Both the position numbers and the translations under genes were made by a program. From assembly GCA_037039925.1 (NCBI GenBank), contig JAXRKP010000532.1, positions 156,001 to 220,000 of the forward strand: 64,000 nucleotides of DNA, given 5' to 3'. The DNA comes from Doris montereyensis. Taxonomy: Eukaryota; Mollusca; Gastropoda; Nudibranchia; Dorididae. Below are positions 40,685 through 53,389 of this stretch, in pieces (within the stretch, counting starts at the first letter, position 1; each line of letters opens with the position of its first letter). The notes below the pieces were generated by a model, which saw nothing but the letters and a program-made list of their open reading frames with translations, searched no databases and had not been told where the DNA came from.

Positions 40685-43550
40685 ACTTAAAACGTCTCTA
40701 GAAGAACAAACTTAAGATGTGAATGATCTATAAACAACTTTTTACCTTTTGTAAAATAAATTTCGTGGTATATGAGTAGTTTACTTCCATTTCATGGCAT
40801 TTAGATGTGATGGCAACACATTTATGTTGTATGGTTTTGAAATTTTAAATCTGGCTGACCCCCAACTCCAATTTTGTCAGAACGGGTGTCTATTTGGAAG
40901 TCAAAACTTTTTTTCCTTATTTTATTTTTGTAGTGCTGGCATTATTCAGCTAAAAATTTATTTGATGTCACTCTTTTAGTCTCTCCTTTTCTTCAGTTAA
41001 TCAACCCGTTTGCCAGTAGCTCCGCTGTTCTATTTAAACAAACCTAGCCTAAGTCTTCATAAAGTTAATATGCATTTTCCCTCAGAAATAGTCGATAAAA
41101 AGGTTAATCACTGAAGAAATAAAATCCAGCTCAGAAAGGAAATGATTTCAGGCGTATCTGATCTCACACAAAGGCAATAATAGTCTGTGCCAAGTTTGTG
41201 AGGATGATCTGCTGATTGTAAATGTGAAAAATATGGGTTGGAGTGCAAAGAGCTGAATGCTAAAAGCCTTTGTCATTCGTCATTTTGTTGTGTAAATTTT
41301 TTCCTTCCTGTAATCCTTTTTTCTTTTAAACGTCCATGTATATTTATATCATTATGCATCCTTCCTATAAGATAGTTGTGAGACTACTTTGAACCAATAC
41401 ATGTACAAGTAATCTTTCTTTTCCCCCAAATTTTGTTGCTAATTTTAATTAGCACCTTTACCCACCTTTTACTGTATTATGTCATTGATCAAATATTTGT
41501 AAGCAGTTTGGTGTGAAGGGTACCATGAATTTGGTGTGCTCATGTCTCCAAAATCTGAAAACAAAAAGAATGTAGGCAAAATCAGTCTGGAAAAAGATTC
41601 CTATTTTATTATTTTTGAATCTTGCTATGATGCTTTAAAAATGATTGGCTTTAATTGTAGACTTATCACTCCCATCCTTTCCATGCTTTGTTTTCTTTCT
41701 TGATAAACATTAGTCAAGTAGAGGTAGAAAATGGTTTCTGGTTGTGGTACACTCACAGATGTGTCATTTTCATCTCTTTGTGAAACAGACATTCCACAAT
41801 ACAAATGTCATTAAAGCATTATTATTATTTCTTTAATGTGTTGTTTGTTTCGTTCTCAAAAATTTCCACCTCGATTATGAGATGATTGTGTAAAGTAAGT
41901 TGGAGTGATGTAAACTTAGGGGCGAAACATTGGTTTGAATGACATTGACACACACAAAAACCAAAACATTTTTCCAACGTGGTAAGTCAACTCGAGGAAT
42001 ACAAATACTCTAACAATACCAGTTTTTTGTATGTACGCTTTTGGTTCACTTTTTCATCTTAAGAAAAAAATAATTCTTGTTTAGGAATGTGTGAAAGTAT
42101 GTTGAGTTTCAATTACGTTGGGCAGTGACTCTTTTTCCTTTTTTCTTATGCGCTGTCCAACCTCCCCAGACATGATTTCATTTATTATTATTACCCTTGT
42201 CCACTTTGTAACATAATACTGTGTATACGATGCTAATTTACACCCCTCTTTGTGACCATTGTTTCATATTGATGTGTTGTAGATAGTAATCCATGTTCTT
42301 GTACATTTAGTGGAAGATAATTTATTGATAAAGCTGATGACTGGCGCATAAAATGCAGTTGCTTAGTAAAAGTGAGATGACTCAAATGATCTTTAATTTG
42401 TTTTTGATTTATTACGCTTGCACTGGATTCTAAAACGTTGCTTTTCTCCTTGCAAAAGAAGAGTTCAAAGCTTCTGTGATAAAAGTTTTGTTTTTGGAGC
42501 TGTTTTCACTATGAAATTTCTAACATATATTTTTGGCGCATCAAAATGCGCATAGAAATGTATGTAATGTGAGAGCTCTTTACGAGTTTCATTTTATACA
42601 ATAGAAAGACACACATCACCTTTTATAGTATCATTACAGTAACTGAAAAATATGGCATTTTATGCTTGTTTACTTTCTGTGTATTGTAATAGGGGTGAAC
42701 ATTTTCTGCTAAGGGTTTCTTTATAAAAAAAGAGAAAATTATCTTCCATGAATCTTTTTGCTAGACATTTTTAGGTGCATCCATTTTACTCAGAGAATAT
42801 TTATCATTTGTAACCTGTTTTGCTTGAGCATTGACACTAAAAATTATGTTCATCGTTATATTCACAATCTGATCTTGTAACCAGAGTTGTTTGAGACAGT
42901 GGCAGTTAGTTACACCTTTATGTTCTTCTTTTCATTTCCTTTTGAATTGACTAAATAATCTGACAATAAGAAAACAAGTGCTCACCATGTCATTATCTGC
43001 CATTGGAAGAGGGCAGTTGGCGGGCTCTTCCGTTAGGTCATTGCTTATCTCCTTTGCTCTTTCTCTTACTTTCATCTTGCTGTTTGCTCTTAAATCACCC
43101 TGAGATCACCGCATATGGTGTATCGGGCAATATTTTAATAATGCCGTTTGGATTGGGATATTCAGAAGTCATATATTTGATCTGAATTGCTATGACCAAT
43201 AGAAGATGAACAGAAACATACTTATACGTATGGTGGTGCACTTTTGTGTGAGAGTGAGAGATAGTTTGGTGACAGAAGTACATGTAATGTGTAGTAATTT
43301 ACTACTACTGGGCCACTCAAATTCTAAATCATAATATTGAATGGTTATGTGAGTAGTCAGGTGTATGTGGTTGTCATCCTGTAGCTTTTGTTTCAATTTT
43401 TTTGGTCGTTGTTTCAGTGAGTAGTAGAGTAAGATTGATGTCTTCTTTTTCATTGTGTGTATCACATGGTTTATACGTGTAAATTCATTTCATATTCTCA
43501 TTTTGGTGTCATGCAGTAATGTCAGAATAAATACACCGCAAAGACAAAGG
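40685..43550 (+). other. ATP6V0C 3' UTR, proximal and distal poly(A) signals
   Basis: AATAAA at 40755-40760, 71 nt past the stop, followed by T/G-rich sequence, is a good proximal site. The next 2.7 kb is unique, AT-rich and almost repeat-free, ending with AATAAA at 43526-43531 before TTTGTTGTTTTG. An alternative long 3' UTR is possible (inference). A short D fragment lies at 43015-43135. Confidence 0.5.
43015..43135 (+). repeat. Repeat D fragment
   Basis: CTCTTTCTCTTACTTTCATC, TTGCTGTTTGCTCTTAAATC, ACCCTGAGATCACCGCATAT match the D copy at 44685-44835. Confidence 0.75.
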
Positions 43551-43994
43551 ATACTTTGTTGTTTTGATTTTCATTTCCTGCACATTGCGTTGCTGCATGA
43601 GGTTGGAATTTTCGTCTGATATCTTTAAAATTTACATATATGTAGATATATATACATATGTAAATATATGCATATATATATATATATATAATATAATACA
43701 AGCATGTTATACCCTGTGTGATATCAAGTACGATTATTAGATCCGGTCAGTATTGGATACTGAAGTTACACAGGTAGGCATGTCCTTTCCAATTCCATCC
43801 AGCTTTGTTAATTATAAAACCTGTTCACAATGGCGGGCTACATGAATGAAAATGATACTCACAAAGATGGGGAAGCAATGGAAGTTTTTACATTAATTCA
43901 ACATAACTTAACAGAAGATTTTCCTAAACAAAAACAAATCTAGTTAGAGAAAAGAGATGATTTGAAGCCTTCACGCAAAATATGGTCTATAGTA

Positions 43995-44190
43995 TAACTT
44001 GCACATGCTGTATTGTGATCTGCACACGGGACCTTTTTTATCGTTCGTCTCCGGTGGGACTAGGCGTCGATCCATCTATCTGGTCCGCGGGGGTGAGAAA
44101 AATTTGTCAACCGTCAGCAGGGCTTGAACCCACTATCTTTTGGTTGAGAGGCCTACAGCTTGCCTCTGGACTATTGAGTCCCCTACATAA
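43995..44190 (-). mobile_element. SINE B copy
   Basis: On the minus strand the head has ACTCAATAGTCCAGAGGCA, CCTCTCAACCAAAAG and B-box GGTTCAAGCCC. The body ends GTCCCGTGTGCAGATCACAA. Confidence 0.82.
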
Positions 44191-44684
44191 TGATATGATA
44201 ACCATTGAGGCTTGAGAGTAACCATAACAACAGTAATATAACTGATCATCTTTGATTATCAATATCAATAGACAATATTCATGTTCCTTGGCTTGGCAAG
44301 GCTTTTGGATTTTCACTGGAGACCAAATCTTTCATTTTCTTTGCACTCGCAATCCTAATGATAACCGACTGGCCCTTCCTTGATCTTCATCAGGACTTGG
44401 TACTGTACCAAATCCAGGCCATCCTATCATCAGTGGATGGTATTTAAATTAAATTTTCCTGGGTCAAAAATTCATATCACTATCAGTACTATCAGTATCA
44501 CTCAGGCATGTTTGATAGTCTTAATCTAAGGAAAACTACTTCACTCTGATTTTGTCACTCCATTGAGGTTTGAATTGAATGTGTATCCAGCTATAGGCTA
44601 AGGAGAAGATATTATTAATGTGTTTTAGCCTTACACTTGCATGAGTTACACACGACAGGATGTTGTACTGTATGCTCCCCTGGG

Positions 44685-44835
44685 TTGGTGGGTGCTGCTA
44701 GTCAGTAGTAGTAGGTCCTATTTCTTTCCTTTTTACTCTTTCACTTCTCTTTCATCTTGCTGTTTCCTCTTAATTCATCCTGAGATCACCACAGTGGTGG
44801 ACGGGGTAAAACTCAATTAAACAAACAAACAAATC
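44685..44835 (+). mobile_element. Repeat D, complete copy with (AAAC)n tail
   Basis: Runs TTGGTGGGTGCTGCTAG ... GTAGGTCCTATTTCTTTCC, CTTTCACTTCTCTTTCATC, TTGCTGTTTCCTCTTAATTC, CTGAGATCACCACAGTGGTG, GGGTAAAACTC, then AATTAAACAAACAAAC. The length (about 150 bp), A-rich simple tail and flanking duplication suggest a short retroposed element. No A/B boxes were found. Confidence 0.72.
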
Positions 44836-44941
44836 CCTTGGGAGTTAAGAAAGGCTTTTGACTTTGAGTTTGAGTGAGTGAAATGCTCTGTTGGAGGATA
44901 AATGATTACAATTACAGTTACAAGTTACAGTCGGTGAGTCG

Positions 44942-45228
44942 GTGGCGAGCGGTTAGGCTGCCGGACTGAGGATGATGAGGTCTGAGTTCGAATCATACAT
45001 AGCAAAGCCAGGGCCGACGTTGTGTTCCTTGGTAAAGACATTTAACACGCATTTTCCCCACTCTACCCAGGTACAAATGGGTACAAGCACTAGCTTGGGA
45101 GTAAAACTTGCGCCAGACTAGCGTCCTGGCCAGGTGATTATTGTCACTTGTTCCGCTTCACGCTATAGAAACTGGGATAAGCTCCAGCTCTATAGGCCTG
45201 AAGGGCCTTGAAGGAACTCTACTTACAG
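44942..45228 (+). mobile_element. SINE A copy with 14-bp target-site duplication
   Basis: GTCGGTGGCGAGCGGTTAGG ... GAGTTCGAATC ... CACGCATTTTCCCCACTCTA ... CTTGAAGGAACTCTACTTA, flanked by TTACAGTCGGTGAG on each side. The cleanest evidence in the window that family A moved by retroposition. Confidence 0.9.
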
Positions 45229-45265
45229 TCGGTGAGCCTGCACTTGCATAGGGTTGGACTATAAT

Positions 45266-46080
45266 TTATAAATCTACTTTTATCTTTACCTGTCATATTA
45301 CTTATAATGCAATCTGTTCACATATATTATACACTACTAGTAATTACTACAAGTACAAGTATGTCTAACTACTCTAACTAGTCATGTCCAAAGAAAGGTT
45401 TCACTCATGTCATATTTAGCAATTTCTTTGGCACGGCGTTGGAATTGATTTGGCACTATCTATGTCATCTGATTCTATCATTTAAACCTGAGCTATTGAT
45501 ATCAAATTTGATGCATTTAGCAATGTTCATATTTTTGAACATTTATATCACTCAGTCGGAATACATACAGTATTATTATGTTGAGAAAGTAATCCTGCAG
45601 TGTGTGTAAAGACGGAAAAAAATGTCGCACTCGCTCAAAGAAATGCAACATTTATTTTTGTACCTAACCTAACATATCACAGCGCACAGGGCACACCTGC
45701 AATAATCATTTTTAGTATGAGTAAGTGGGAGTTGCATTAATGAGATTTTTTTCACGCGTTTTTCTTATTTTGCAAGATTTTATATTTTGGGTAATGAACA
45801 TTAATTTAGAATTGTGTCTTTTGAAAAGAGGCCAAGTGAAATATATTATCATGTTTGGCATGGAAAGAACCGGCAATCATTGTAGTGACACTGACTGACA
45901 GATCATATTATAATGATATGATTGACGAATCCATCACTGCTCTTCAAGTCTATATACATGTAGGTAACTTATGAGTGTAATCTTTCTATAAATGTCTATA
46001 GATTAAAATACATTTTGTATGTTCTTATCTTTTGATTTTTGATTTGATACGATTCAATTTACCCACTTTCAACTAAGGTG
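45266..46080. other. Intergenic, nothing recognised
   Basis: AT-rich unique sequence with no supported feature. Confidence 0.5.
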
Positions 46081-46084
46081 AGCT

Positions 46085-46390
46085 CGGGAGTTTTGGTAGG
46101 ATTTTAAATTTTGCCCGGACTGTCCTGTATAAACAGCCAATGGATCTTTAACGTGTACATACTGTATTGTGATCTGCACACGGGACTCTTCTTTATCGTT
46201 CGTATCCGATGGGACTAAGTGTCGATCCATCTACCTGGACCGGGGGGGGGGGGGGGGGGGGGTGGTAGATTTTGATCGCAAATTGTTATTTTTTTTAACC
46301 TTGGAGGGGTTCAAACCCAATGTCTTTTGTGCAAATTTTGCATCATTCAAGCTAATACCTTGCCTCTGGACTACCGAGTCCTCTATTTCA
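46085..46390 (-). mobile_element. SINE B copy with G-run
   Basis: The minus-strand head has ACTCGGTAGTCCAGAGGCA and B-box GGTTTGAACCCC. The body has GGTCCAGGTAGATGGATCGA, CAGATCACAATACAGTATG and AAAGATCCATTGGCTGTTTA. A G-run of about 19 sits at 46243-46261. Confidence 0.82.
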
Positions 46391-47385
46391 TGATTGATAC
46401 TGAAAGACATTGATGAGGCTCGAGTGTAACCATAACACAACAGTACTAACAGCAACACTCCGTGTAGTATTACTATTATCATGAATAGGACAAAGAGAAC
46501 ACTACAGGCACGTACAGATATACATGTACTATATAAACAACAGTGATCAGCAGTCCTGGAGTTTGTTTTTAAATATTTAATTTTTTTAAATTATTATTAA
46601 TAACTCATTCCTGTCAAAAGATAGTACTTATAGTACATGTAATATGCTCTCTTTTCTCCATACACTTTTATGTCTTTTGTGCAAATTTTGCATCATTCAA
46701 GCTAATATAACTGTTGTTAATTCATTCAACCAATACACGTTCACTTTCTCATTCTCTCTCGTTAACCAACAGAAGAAAAAACAACAGCTAAGCCTTTGAA
46801 ACAGTTTAAAATTCCGCGTGAATCAATGTGGTAGTGATAGCATCGAGGGGGGGGGGAATGTTATTCCTGTCCCCATAATGTTGTGTCTGTCCTCAGTATC
46901 ATGTAAGAAACATTGCATTCTATTGTACATAGAATTATAATTCACATTAAGTGAAAACTTCAAGAAGTGAATAACAGGAATTTGAGAAATGGAAAATTAC
47001 AAACTGATAACATAATATACATGACATGTATATAATATGTACATTAGATCTACACTAATAATAATGTATACGACCTAAAGCGTATCAATGTCAATGTCAT
47101 AGAGCTTTCCGATGGCATGGGGTCAGAATGCACAAGTTCAGGATCCAAAGGATAAAGCCAGAACTCGATGTCGGGTGGCGATGATCAGTGATACTGATGA
47201 TAGTGATAGGATTAGCTATTCCAAACTGACCCGATTTCCCAGTGACAAAATGCTGAGCTAGCCGGTAAAATGACAAATCGAGAGTTTTCATATCAATAGC
47301 TTGTTTGTAGCTTCCCGTAATTATAATGACAATAAATATGAAATCAATTTCAGCAATGTTAACTGCTCTTCAATGTGAAGGATAC
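46391..47385. other. Intergenic, nothing recognised
   Basis: AT-rich. The 31-bp phrase TATGTCTTTTGTGCAAATTT, TGCATCATTC occurs at both 46319 and 46669, a local duplication. No gene. Confidence 0.45.
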
Positions 47386-47389
47386 TCAT

Positions 47390-47432
47390 ACTCTCTCTCA
47401 CTCTCTCTCTCTCCCTGTGTTTCTTTCTCTCC

Positions 47433-47515
<83 letters not shown>

Positions 47516-47520
47516 CTCCC
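47390..47520. repeat. (CT)n microsatellite
   Basis: CT repeats with small interruptions, ending CCTCCTCCCCCTCC. Confidence 0.98.
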
Positions 47521-47699
47521 CCTCCTCCCTTAAAAAAACCAACAACTATTTTTAGTCTGTGCCTTTCGTCTGGGCATGACCAGTCCAAATTTGCCTAAAT
47601 GACTAAATTTGGGTGGTGCTGACCTAACGTCTTGAGCTAAGTTAGGGGCTAAGCTGTGCTGTCCGAGCCACTGAAATATTGGCTGTTTTCTTCTTCTTA

Positions 47700-48128
47700 T
47701 ACATAGTATGTACTAGTACTTAGTCTTATACATATAGTCTTATATTTATAGTCTTATACATATACTTATACATATAGTCTTATACATATAGTCTTATACT
47801 TATAGTTATAGTCTTATACATATAGCCTTATACATAGTCTTATACATATAGTCTTATACTTATAGTTATAGTCTTATACATATAGTCTTATACATATAGT
47901 CTTATACTTATAGTTATAGTCTTATACATATAGCCTTATACATATAGTCTTATACTTATAGTCTTATACTTATAGTTATAGTATTATACATAAAGCCTTA
48001 TACGTATAGTCTTATACGTACAGTCTTATACTTATAGTCTTATACGTATAGTCTTATACTTATAGTCTTATACATATAGTCTTATACATATAGTCTTATA
48101 CTTATAGTCTTATACATATAGTATAGAC
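47700..48128. repeat. 14-bp AT-rich minisatellite
   Basis: About 30 copies of AGTCTTATACATAT, with ACTTAT, ACGTAT and short GTTAT variants interspersed. Confidence 0.95.
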
Positions 48129-48684
48129 TGGTCAGACCGAAAGCAGTGGTCTCGCCTCGCACAGCTTGCCAAAGTTTGCTTCGAGCTGCGATAAATACAT
48201 GTACATGTATTCTGACAAAGCTAGCATTTGTGATTTCATTTACTACTGGCTATCGACGAAAGGATCTCATATCGTGACGATTAAAGTTGCCTATTCTCTG
48301 TTACTGTTAGCGCTTTTGTACCAACACTAGAAAATCTCTTCCGCTCAACAGAGCCAGCATCTTTAGCTAGCTAGCTCCGTGGCTCGGTATACATTTTGTA
48401 CTTTATATACTATACTCCCCCACCGGCCACAATAACTTATGCCTGACTACTAATGACACATGTACAAAGTGACAAATAACTTTAAGAATAACATAACAAT
48501 AACACGGTTTAATAGCAATAACTTGTTGTAATTAATGTAACGCTAATACTAATGTGTAATACTAATACACACATAATTATAAACATGCAAATAACTCTGG
48601 TTTACAATAATTCATAATAATAGTATACAGTCCTTGCAATCCAAGCATTCGATAACGGTAACAGTTATAGTTATACTTTATACA
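48129..48684. other. Intergenic, nothing recognised
   Basis: Unique sequence between two arrays. No feature could be supported. Confidence 0.5.
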
Positions 48685-48686
48685 CG

Positions 48687-48846
<160 letters not shown>

Positions 48847-48934
48847 CATTATAACAGTTTGCTGTCCAAACGACTGACTCCATTGCCTCAGATTTGGGAA
48901 CAATTACAACGCCTCCATGATGCTCCTGAAATGT

Positions 48935-49680
48935 CCACACAGTGGCAGTTTTCAACGTTCATTCCACACAGTGGCAGTTTTCAACGTTCATTCCACACAG
49001 TGGCAGTTCATTCCACAGTGGCAGTTTTCAACCTTCATTCCACACAGTGTTTTCAACCTTCATTTCACACAGTGGCAGTTTTCTTTATTCCACACAGTGG
49101 CAGTTTTCAACCTTCATTCCACACAGTAGTTTCTTCACACAATGACAGTTTTCAACCTTCATTCCACACAGTGGCAGTTTTCAACCTTCATTCCACACAG
49201 TGGCAGTTTTCAACCTTCATTCCACACAGTGGCAGTTTTCAACCTTCATTCCCACAGTGGCAGTTTTCAACCTTCATTCCACACAGTGGCAGTTTTCCAC
49301 AACGTTTTCACCTTCATTCCACACAGTGGCAGTTTTCAACCTTCATTCCACACAGTGGCAGTTTTCAACCTTCATTCCACACAGTGGCAGTTTTCAACCT
49401 TCATTCCACACAGTGGCAGTTTTCAACCTTCATTCCACACAGTGGCAGTTTTCAACCTTCATTCCACACAGTGGCAGCAAGTTTTTCCAACCAGTTTTCA
49501 ACGTTCATTCCACACAGTGGCAGTTTTCAACGTTCATTCCACACAGTGGCAGTTTTCAACCTTCATTCCACACAGTGGCAGTTTTCAACGTTCATTCCAC
49601 ACAGTGGCAGTTTTCAACCTTCATTCCACAGCGGCAGTTTTCAACCTTCATTCCACACAGTGGCAGTTTTCAACCTTCAA
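48935..49680. repeat. 29-bp minisatellite downstream of TRAP1
   Basis: About 25 copies of CACACAGTGGCAGTTTTCAA plus CSTTCATTC, with a CCTTC/CGTTC polymorphism spread along the array and several truncated units. It begins about 260 bp beyond the TRAP1 stop and may be inside its 3' UTR. Confidence 0.95.
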
Positions 49681-49940
49681 GTTCACATACAAAAATTATG
49701 TTGTAATTTGTCAAACAACTCATTAATATTATACAAAACTAAGCTGGTAGTCACTCTCGTACTCATACATACATTCATATGTAACTTTTGACATGAAATT
49801 CTTGAAAAGATGTCCCATCATGCTCAATAATGCGTGTACCACTAACACTCCTAAAATTTGAACCACATTCATAAAAAATATGCTGTTGACTGCTATCGTC
49901 TGCATACTGGTGCTGGTGGCGCCAAGACACAGGCGCCATG

Positions 49941-50042
49941 TTAGATCTTGTCCAGGGCCTTCTCCAGAAGTGCCTGGAGCCTGGCCATGCCGATACGGGG
50001 GTCGTCTATCAGGCCGGCATTGATCATGGCGTTCTCATACAA
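49941..50042 (-). CDS. TRAP1: TRAP1 (mitochondrial HSP90) last coding exon
   Basis: Acceptor TTCCCCAG|TTG at 50043-50045, then 33 codons to TAA (49941-49943): [33 protein letters not shown]. This matches the C-terminus of TRAP1, the mitochondrial HSP90 chaperone, whose C-terminal dimerisation domain ends in YENAM-x-AGL-x-DDPR and a final leucine-rich helix. Cytosolic HSP90 would end in EEVD, which is absent. The frame is intact and GC-richer than its surroundings. I found no further TRAP1 exons up to 64000, so the next intron is at least about 14 kb or this is an isolated exon copy. Confidence 0.78.
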   Translation of the reverse strand: MYENAMINAGLIDDPRIGMARLQALLEKALDKI

Positions 50043-50144
50043 CTGGGGAAGACAGACACAAATAAAAAATTAAAAAATTCATGAATACCGACGTCATTCT
50101 TTAACAAAAAATTATTTAACACACGTAACGTACACACACTTACT

Positions 50145-50495
<351 letters not shown>

Positions 50496-50984
50496 GTTCG
50501 TTTGTTCCCTCTGCTGAGTGACAGTCTACGGCTACGTAAAAAAAAAGTCCAAGTACATGTACAAAGCATTGCCCCATCGCAGTCTTGACAACATAAACAA
50601 TTGGGGAAAGACAGATGGGTGGTGATGATGATGATACGTTTTGATACGGTACCAACAATAAATTTAAATAGGTGCGTGGGCTGGGAGGGAGGGAGATAGA
50701 TATGGGGAGACAGAAAAACAGGTGCATGACAGTTGACACAAGTGCAATTGATTGCGTGCAAATTTATTATTGATTATTTTTTTACAGGTTTGTTTCCTAC
50801 AATATAGTATTCTTCAATTTCATACATATTACTTGGATAGATCTACTCCATCAAAAGGTTATTTACTCTACCAAAATTATATTTCTTGTTTATGGGAATT
50901 TAGATGCGGAGGTGAAGATCAAGAAATTGATGAAAGCAACAAAACGTCAGGTCACGTCACTGTTGAAATGAAACGCATCTACTC
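50496..50984. other. TRAP1 intron or flank, nothing recognised
   Basis: Unique AT-rich sequence with no supported exon on either strand. Confidence 0.45.
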
Positions 50985-51115
50985 CACCTCATACGCGGCC
51001 ACCCCAGGGTGAGGAAACGGCAAGATATAAGACACATGAAAGAGTGACAAGTGACAAGAAAGAAGTAGGACCTACCACTACCACTAATACCACTACTCCA
51101 TGTATCACTATCACA
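50985..51115 (-). repeat. Repeat D copy, diverged
   Basis: CTCCACCTCATACGCGGCCA, GAGGAAACGGCAAGATATAA, GACAAGAAAGAAGTAGGACC in the reverse order of the copy at 44685. Confidence 0.72.
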
Positions 51116-51650
51116 GGCACCCGACAGCCACCCACGGAAAGTACGTACAGTGCAATGCAATTCAAATCTTAAGCTCCGTCTGAACAATTGGAATCACTAC
51201 ACGATCCGCATATCAAACACCGCCCGTCATCCGATCTTATCTGCGCTTGTAAATTATACAGAAAACATTTTGCTCCGTGGATTGCGGACACATACAATTA
51301 TTCACGTAACTGGAAAACATACATGTTTGTAATGTTTCTCCGTTTCAAGCCCACTTTCTTCAAGCCTCGATATAAACACACTTGATGTAGGAACGAGAGT
51401 ACATGTATTGCAATGGTTGGGAAAGCCATGTAGGCCTACGTTGTGTACATGTCCTATGTTTGAATTTAGAGAAAGACAGCAGATGGTAATTGCTAATAAT
51501 ATCATAAATCACCGGAAGTGAATCATGTAGCCATTGACCCGACTGACTGTCGTGGTCGTCAACGACTCTTCATACTCACAGCTATTGCTAAGTGCTAAAG
51601 AAGTGAGTCATGAAGGACGTTCATGCTTGAAAAGACTTGGGTTTGTTTCA
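51116..51650. other. Nothing recognised
   Basis: Unique sequence; short plus frames (for example 51188-51385) resemble nothing known. Confidence 0.4.
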
Positions 51651-51654
51651 TTGC

Positions 51655-51990
51655 AATTTACCCCCTCCACCATATGCGGCGATATCAGGGCGTAGTACAA
51701 AAGCACACCTTCATAAAAGCACACTCTGCATAAACACACGCCTACATCTGCAGACGGAATTTTACTATATAATAAAAAAAAAGTGTTCTCATAAACACAT
51801 GTTATGCATAAAAGCACGCTTTTTTTCCTGCACCCAAAGGGCGTGCGTTTATCCAGCCACTACTGTAATAAGAAACAGGAGTGAATTAAGAGGAAACAAC
51901 AAGATAAAAGATGAGTAAAAAGAGTGACATGAAATAAGTAGGACCCACCAGTAGCTCCCGCCAACCACTCACGGTGGAGTTGTCACTTAG
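51655..51990 (-). repeat. Repeat D split by a ~170-bp insertion
   Basis: TTTACCCCCTCCACCATATG and GGCGATATCAGGGC begin a D copy. AATTAAGAGGAAACAACAAG, ATAAAAGATGAGTAAAAAGA and AGTAGGACCCACCAGTAGCT finish it. Between them (about 51692-51880) is an unrelated piece with repeated CATAAAAGCACAC / CATAAACACACG words. Confidence 0.7.
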
Positions 51991-52034
51991 AGCAGTTTAC
52001 CATGCTGATTTCAAGTGTTCACATAAAAAACATA

Positions 52035-52345
52035 TGATTTGTAGGCTTTTGGTAGGATTATTAAGTTCAATGTTACCCAGACTAACCTGTAAACAGCCAA
52101 GGAATCTTTAACGTGCATCTAGTGTTGTTACCTGTACACGAGACCTCCTTTTTAATGGTCTGTCTCCGATGGGACTAGGTATCGATCCACCTACCTGGAC
52201 CGGGGGGGGGGGGGGGGGGAGAGGTGTAGTTTTGCTCGAAAAAAACACCTTCTCGAACATTTTTCAACCGTTGGGCTCGAACCCACTACCTTTTGATTGA
52301 GAGGCGGACACCTTGCCTCTGGACTACCGAGTCCCCACAGGCCGG
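52035..52345 (-). mobile_element. SINE B, near full-length
   Basis: Minus-strand head GGGGACTCGGTAGTCCAGAG, CCTCTCAATCAAAAGGTAGT, B-box GGTTCGAGCCC. The body includes GTCCAGGTAGGTGGATCGAT, AAAGATTCCTTGGCTGTTTA and CAAAAGCCTAC. A G17 run lies at 52202-52219. Confidence 0.85.
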
Positions 52346-52574
52346 GGTAATCAAGTTTCTACTTCTGTCCCTCGTTATTAAATCTATGCTGCAGCCAACC
52401 ATCTTACTCACTTACTCCAAGCGCTTGTCAATTCAAAGAGAGCCATAGAATAAAGAGGCCTTTTGCATGGGAACATTGTATTTGTAACATATTTGTAACA
52501 TATTTGTAACATATCATTGTCGATATCTTTGCCGTCTTTCAACCAGGTGTGCACAATCATACACATCAACGCAC

Positions 52575-53025
52575 GGGCAATGACTTCAATCAGCAACCAT
52601 GCGCTTACAGTACAAGTCCACCACAGGCTATGACTTCAATCAGCAACCATGCGCTTACAGTACAAGTCCACCACGGGCAATGACTTCAATCAGCAACCAT
52701 GCGCTTACAGTACAAGTCCACCACGGGCAATGACTTCAATCAGCAACCATGCGCTTACAGTACAAGTCCACCACGGGCAATGACTTCAATCAGCAACCAT
52801 GCGCTTACAGTACAAGTCCACCACGGGCTATGACTTCAATCAGCAACCATGCGCTTACAGTACAAGTCCACTATGGGCTATGACTTCAATCAGCAACCAT
52901 GCGCTTACAGTACAAGTCCACCACGGGCTATGACTTCAATCAGCAACCATGCGCTTACAGTACAAGTCCACCATGGGCTATGACTTCAATCAGCAACCAT
53001 GCGCTTACAATACAAGTCCACGAGT
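52575..53025. repeat. 50-bp minisatellite, 9 copies
   Basis: Unit TGACTTCAATCAGCAACCAT, GCGCTTACAGTACAAGTCCA, CCACGGGCWA. Copies differ by one to three bases. Confidence 0.97.
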
Positions 53026-53254
53026 CTATTCTATGCTATAGAAATAGACGACGCCATCATAATATGGTAGCATCATGTTTTTACTACTTTATTCGCTCCC
53101 GGCGTTGCATGAACGTCAGTCAATGAAAAGTAAAACTTCCTTCATCATTCAAAAAATCGCTTCTGCCTTGCTCATGTACCACAGCGCTTAACCTTGTCTG
53201 ACAATGCAATAAAAATAAAAAAATCTTTGTCTCCGATGTACATGTACTATTGCT

Positions 53255-53375
53255 GTGCCTGGTACAACCTTTCCGCGGCGACCAGCGTCTTGCCCAGGAG
53301 GGATTATCATCGCTTGCTCCGCTGCATGTTATAGAAACCGAGATCTGCTCCGACTCTATGTACCGTACTCGCCTC
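53255..53375 (+). mobile_element. SINE A 3' fragment
   Basis: CGACCAGCGTCTTGCCCAGG, AGGGATTATCATCGCTTGCT, CCGCTGCATGTTATAGAAAC correspond to the tail half of family A. It adjoins the start of the 40-bp satellite. Confidence 0.65.
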
Positions 53376-53389
53376 GACCGTACTCATTG

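Larger units (their letters stand above)
44525..45265 (+). mobile_element. SINE C hosting nested D and SINE A insertions
   Basis: Family C pieces are at 44525-44684, 44836-44941 and 45228-45265. D interrupts at TCCCCTGGG / TCCCTTGGG, and SINE A interrupts at TTACAGTCGGTGAG, which is repeated on both sides of A (14-bp target-site duplication). Order of events: C first, then D and A. Confidence 0.85.
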
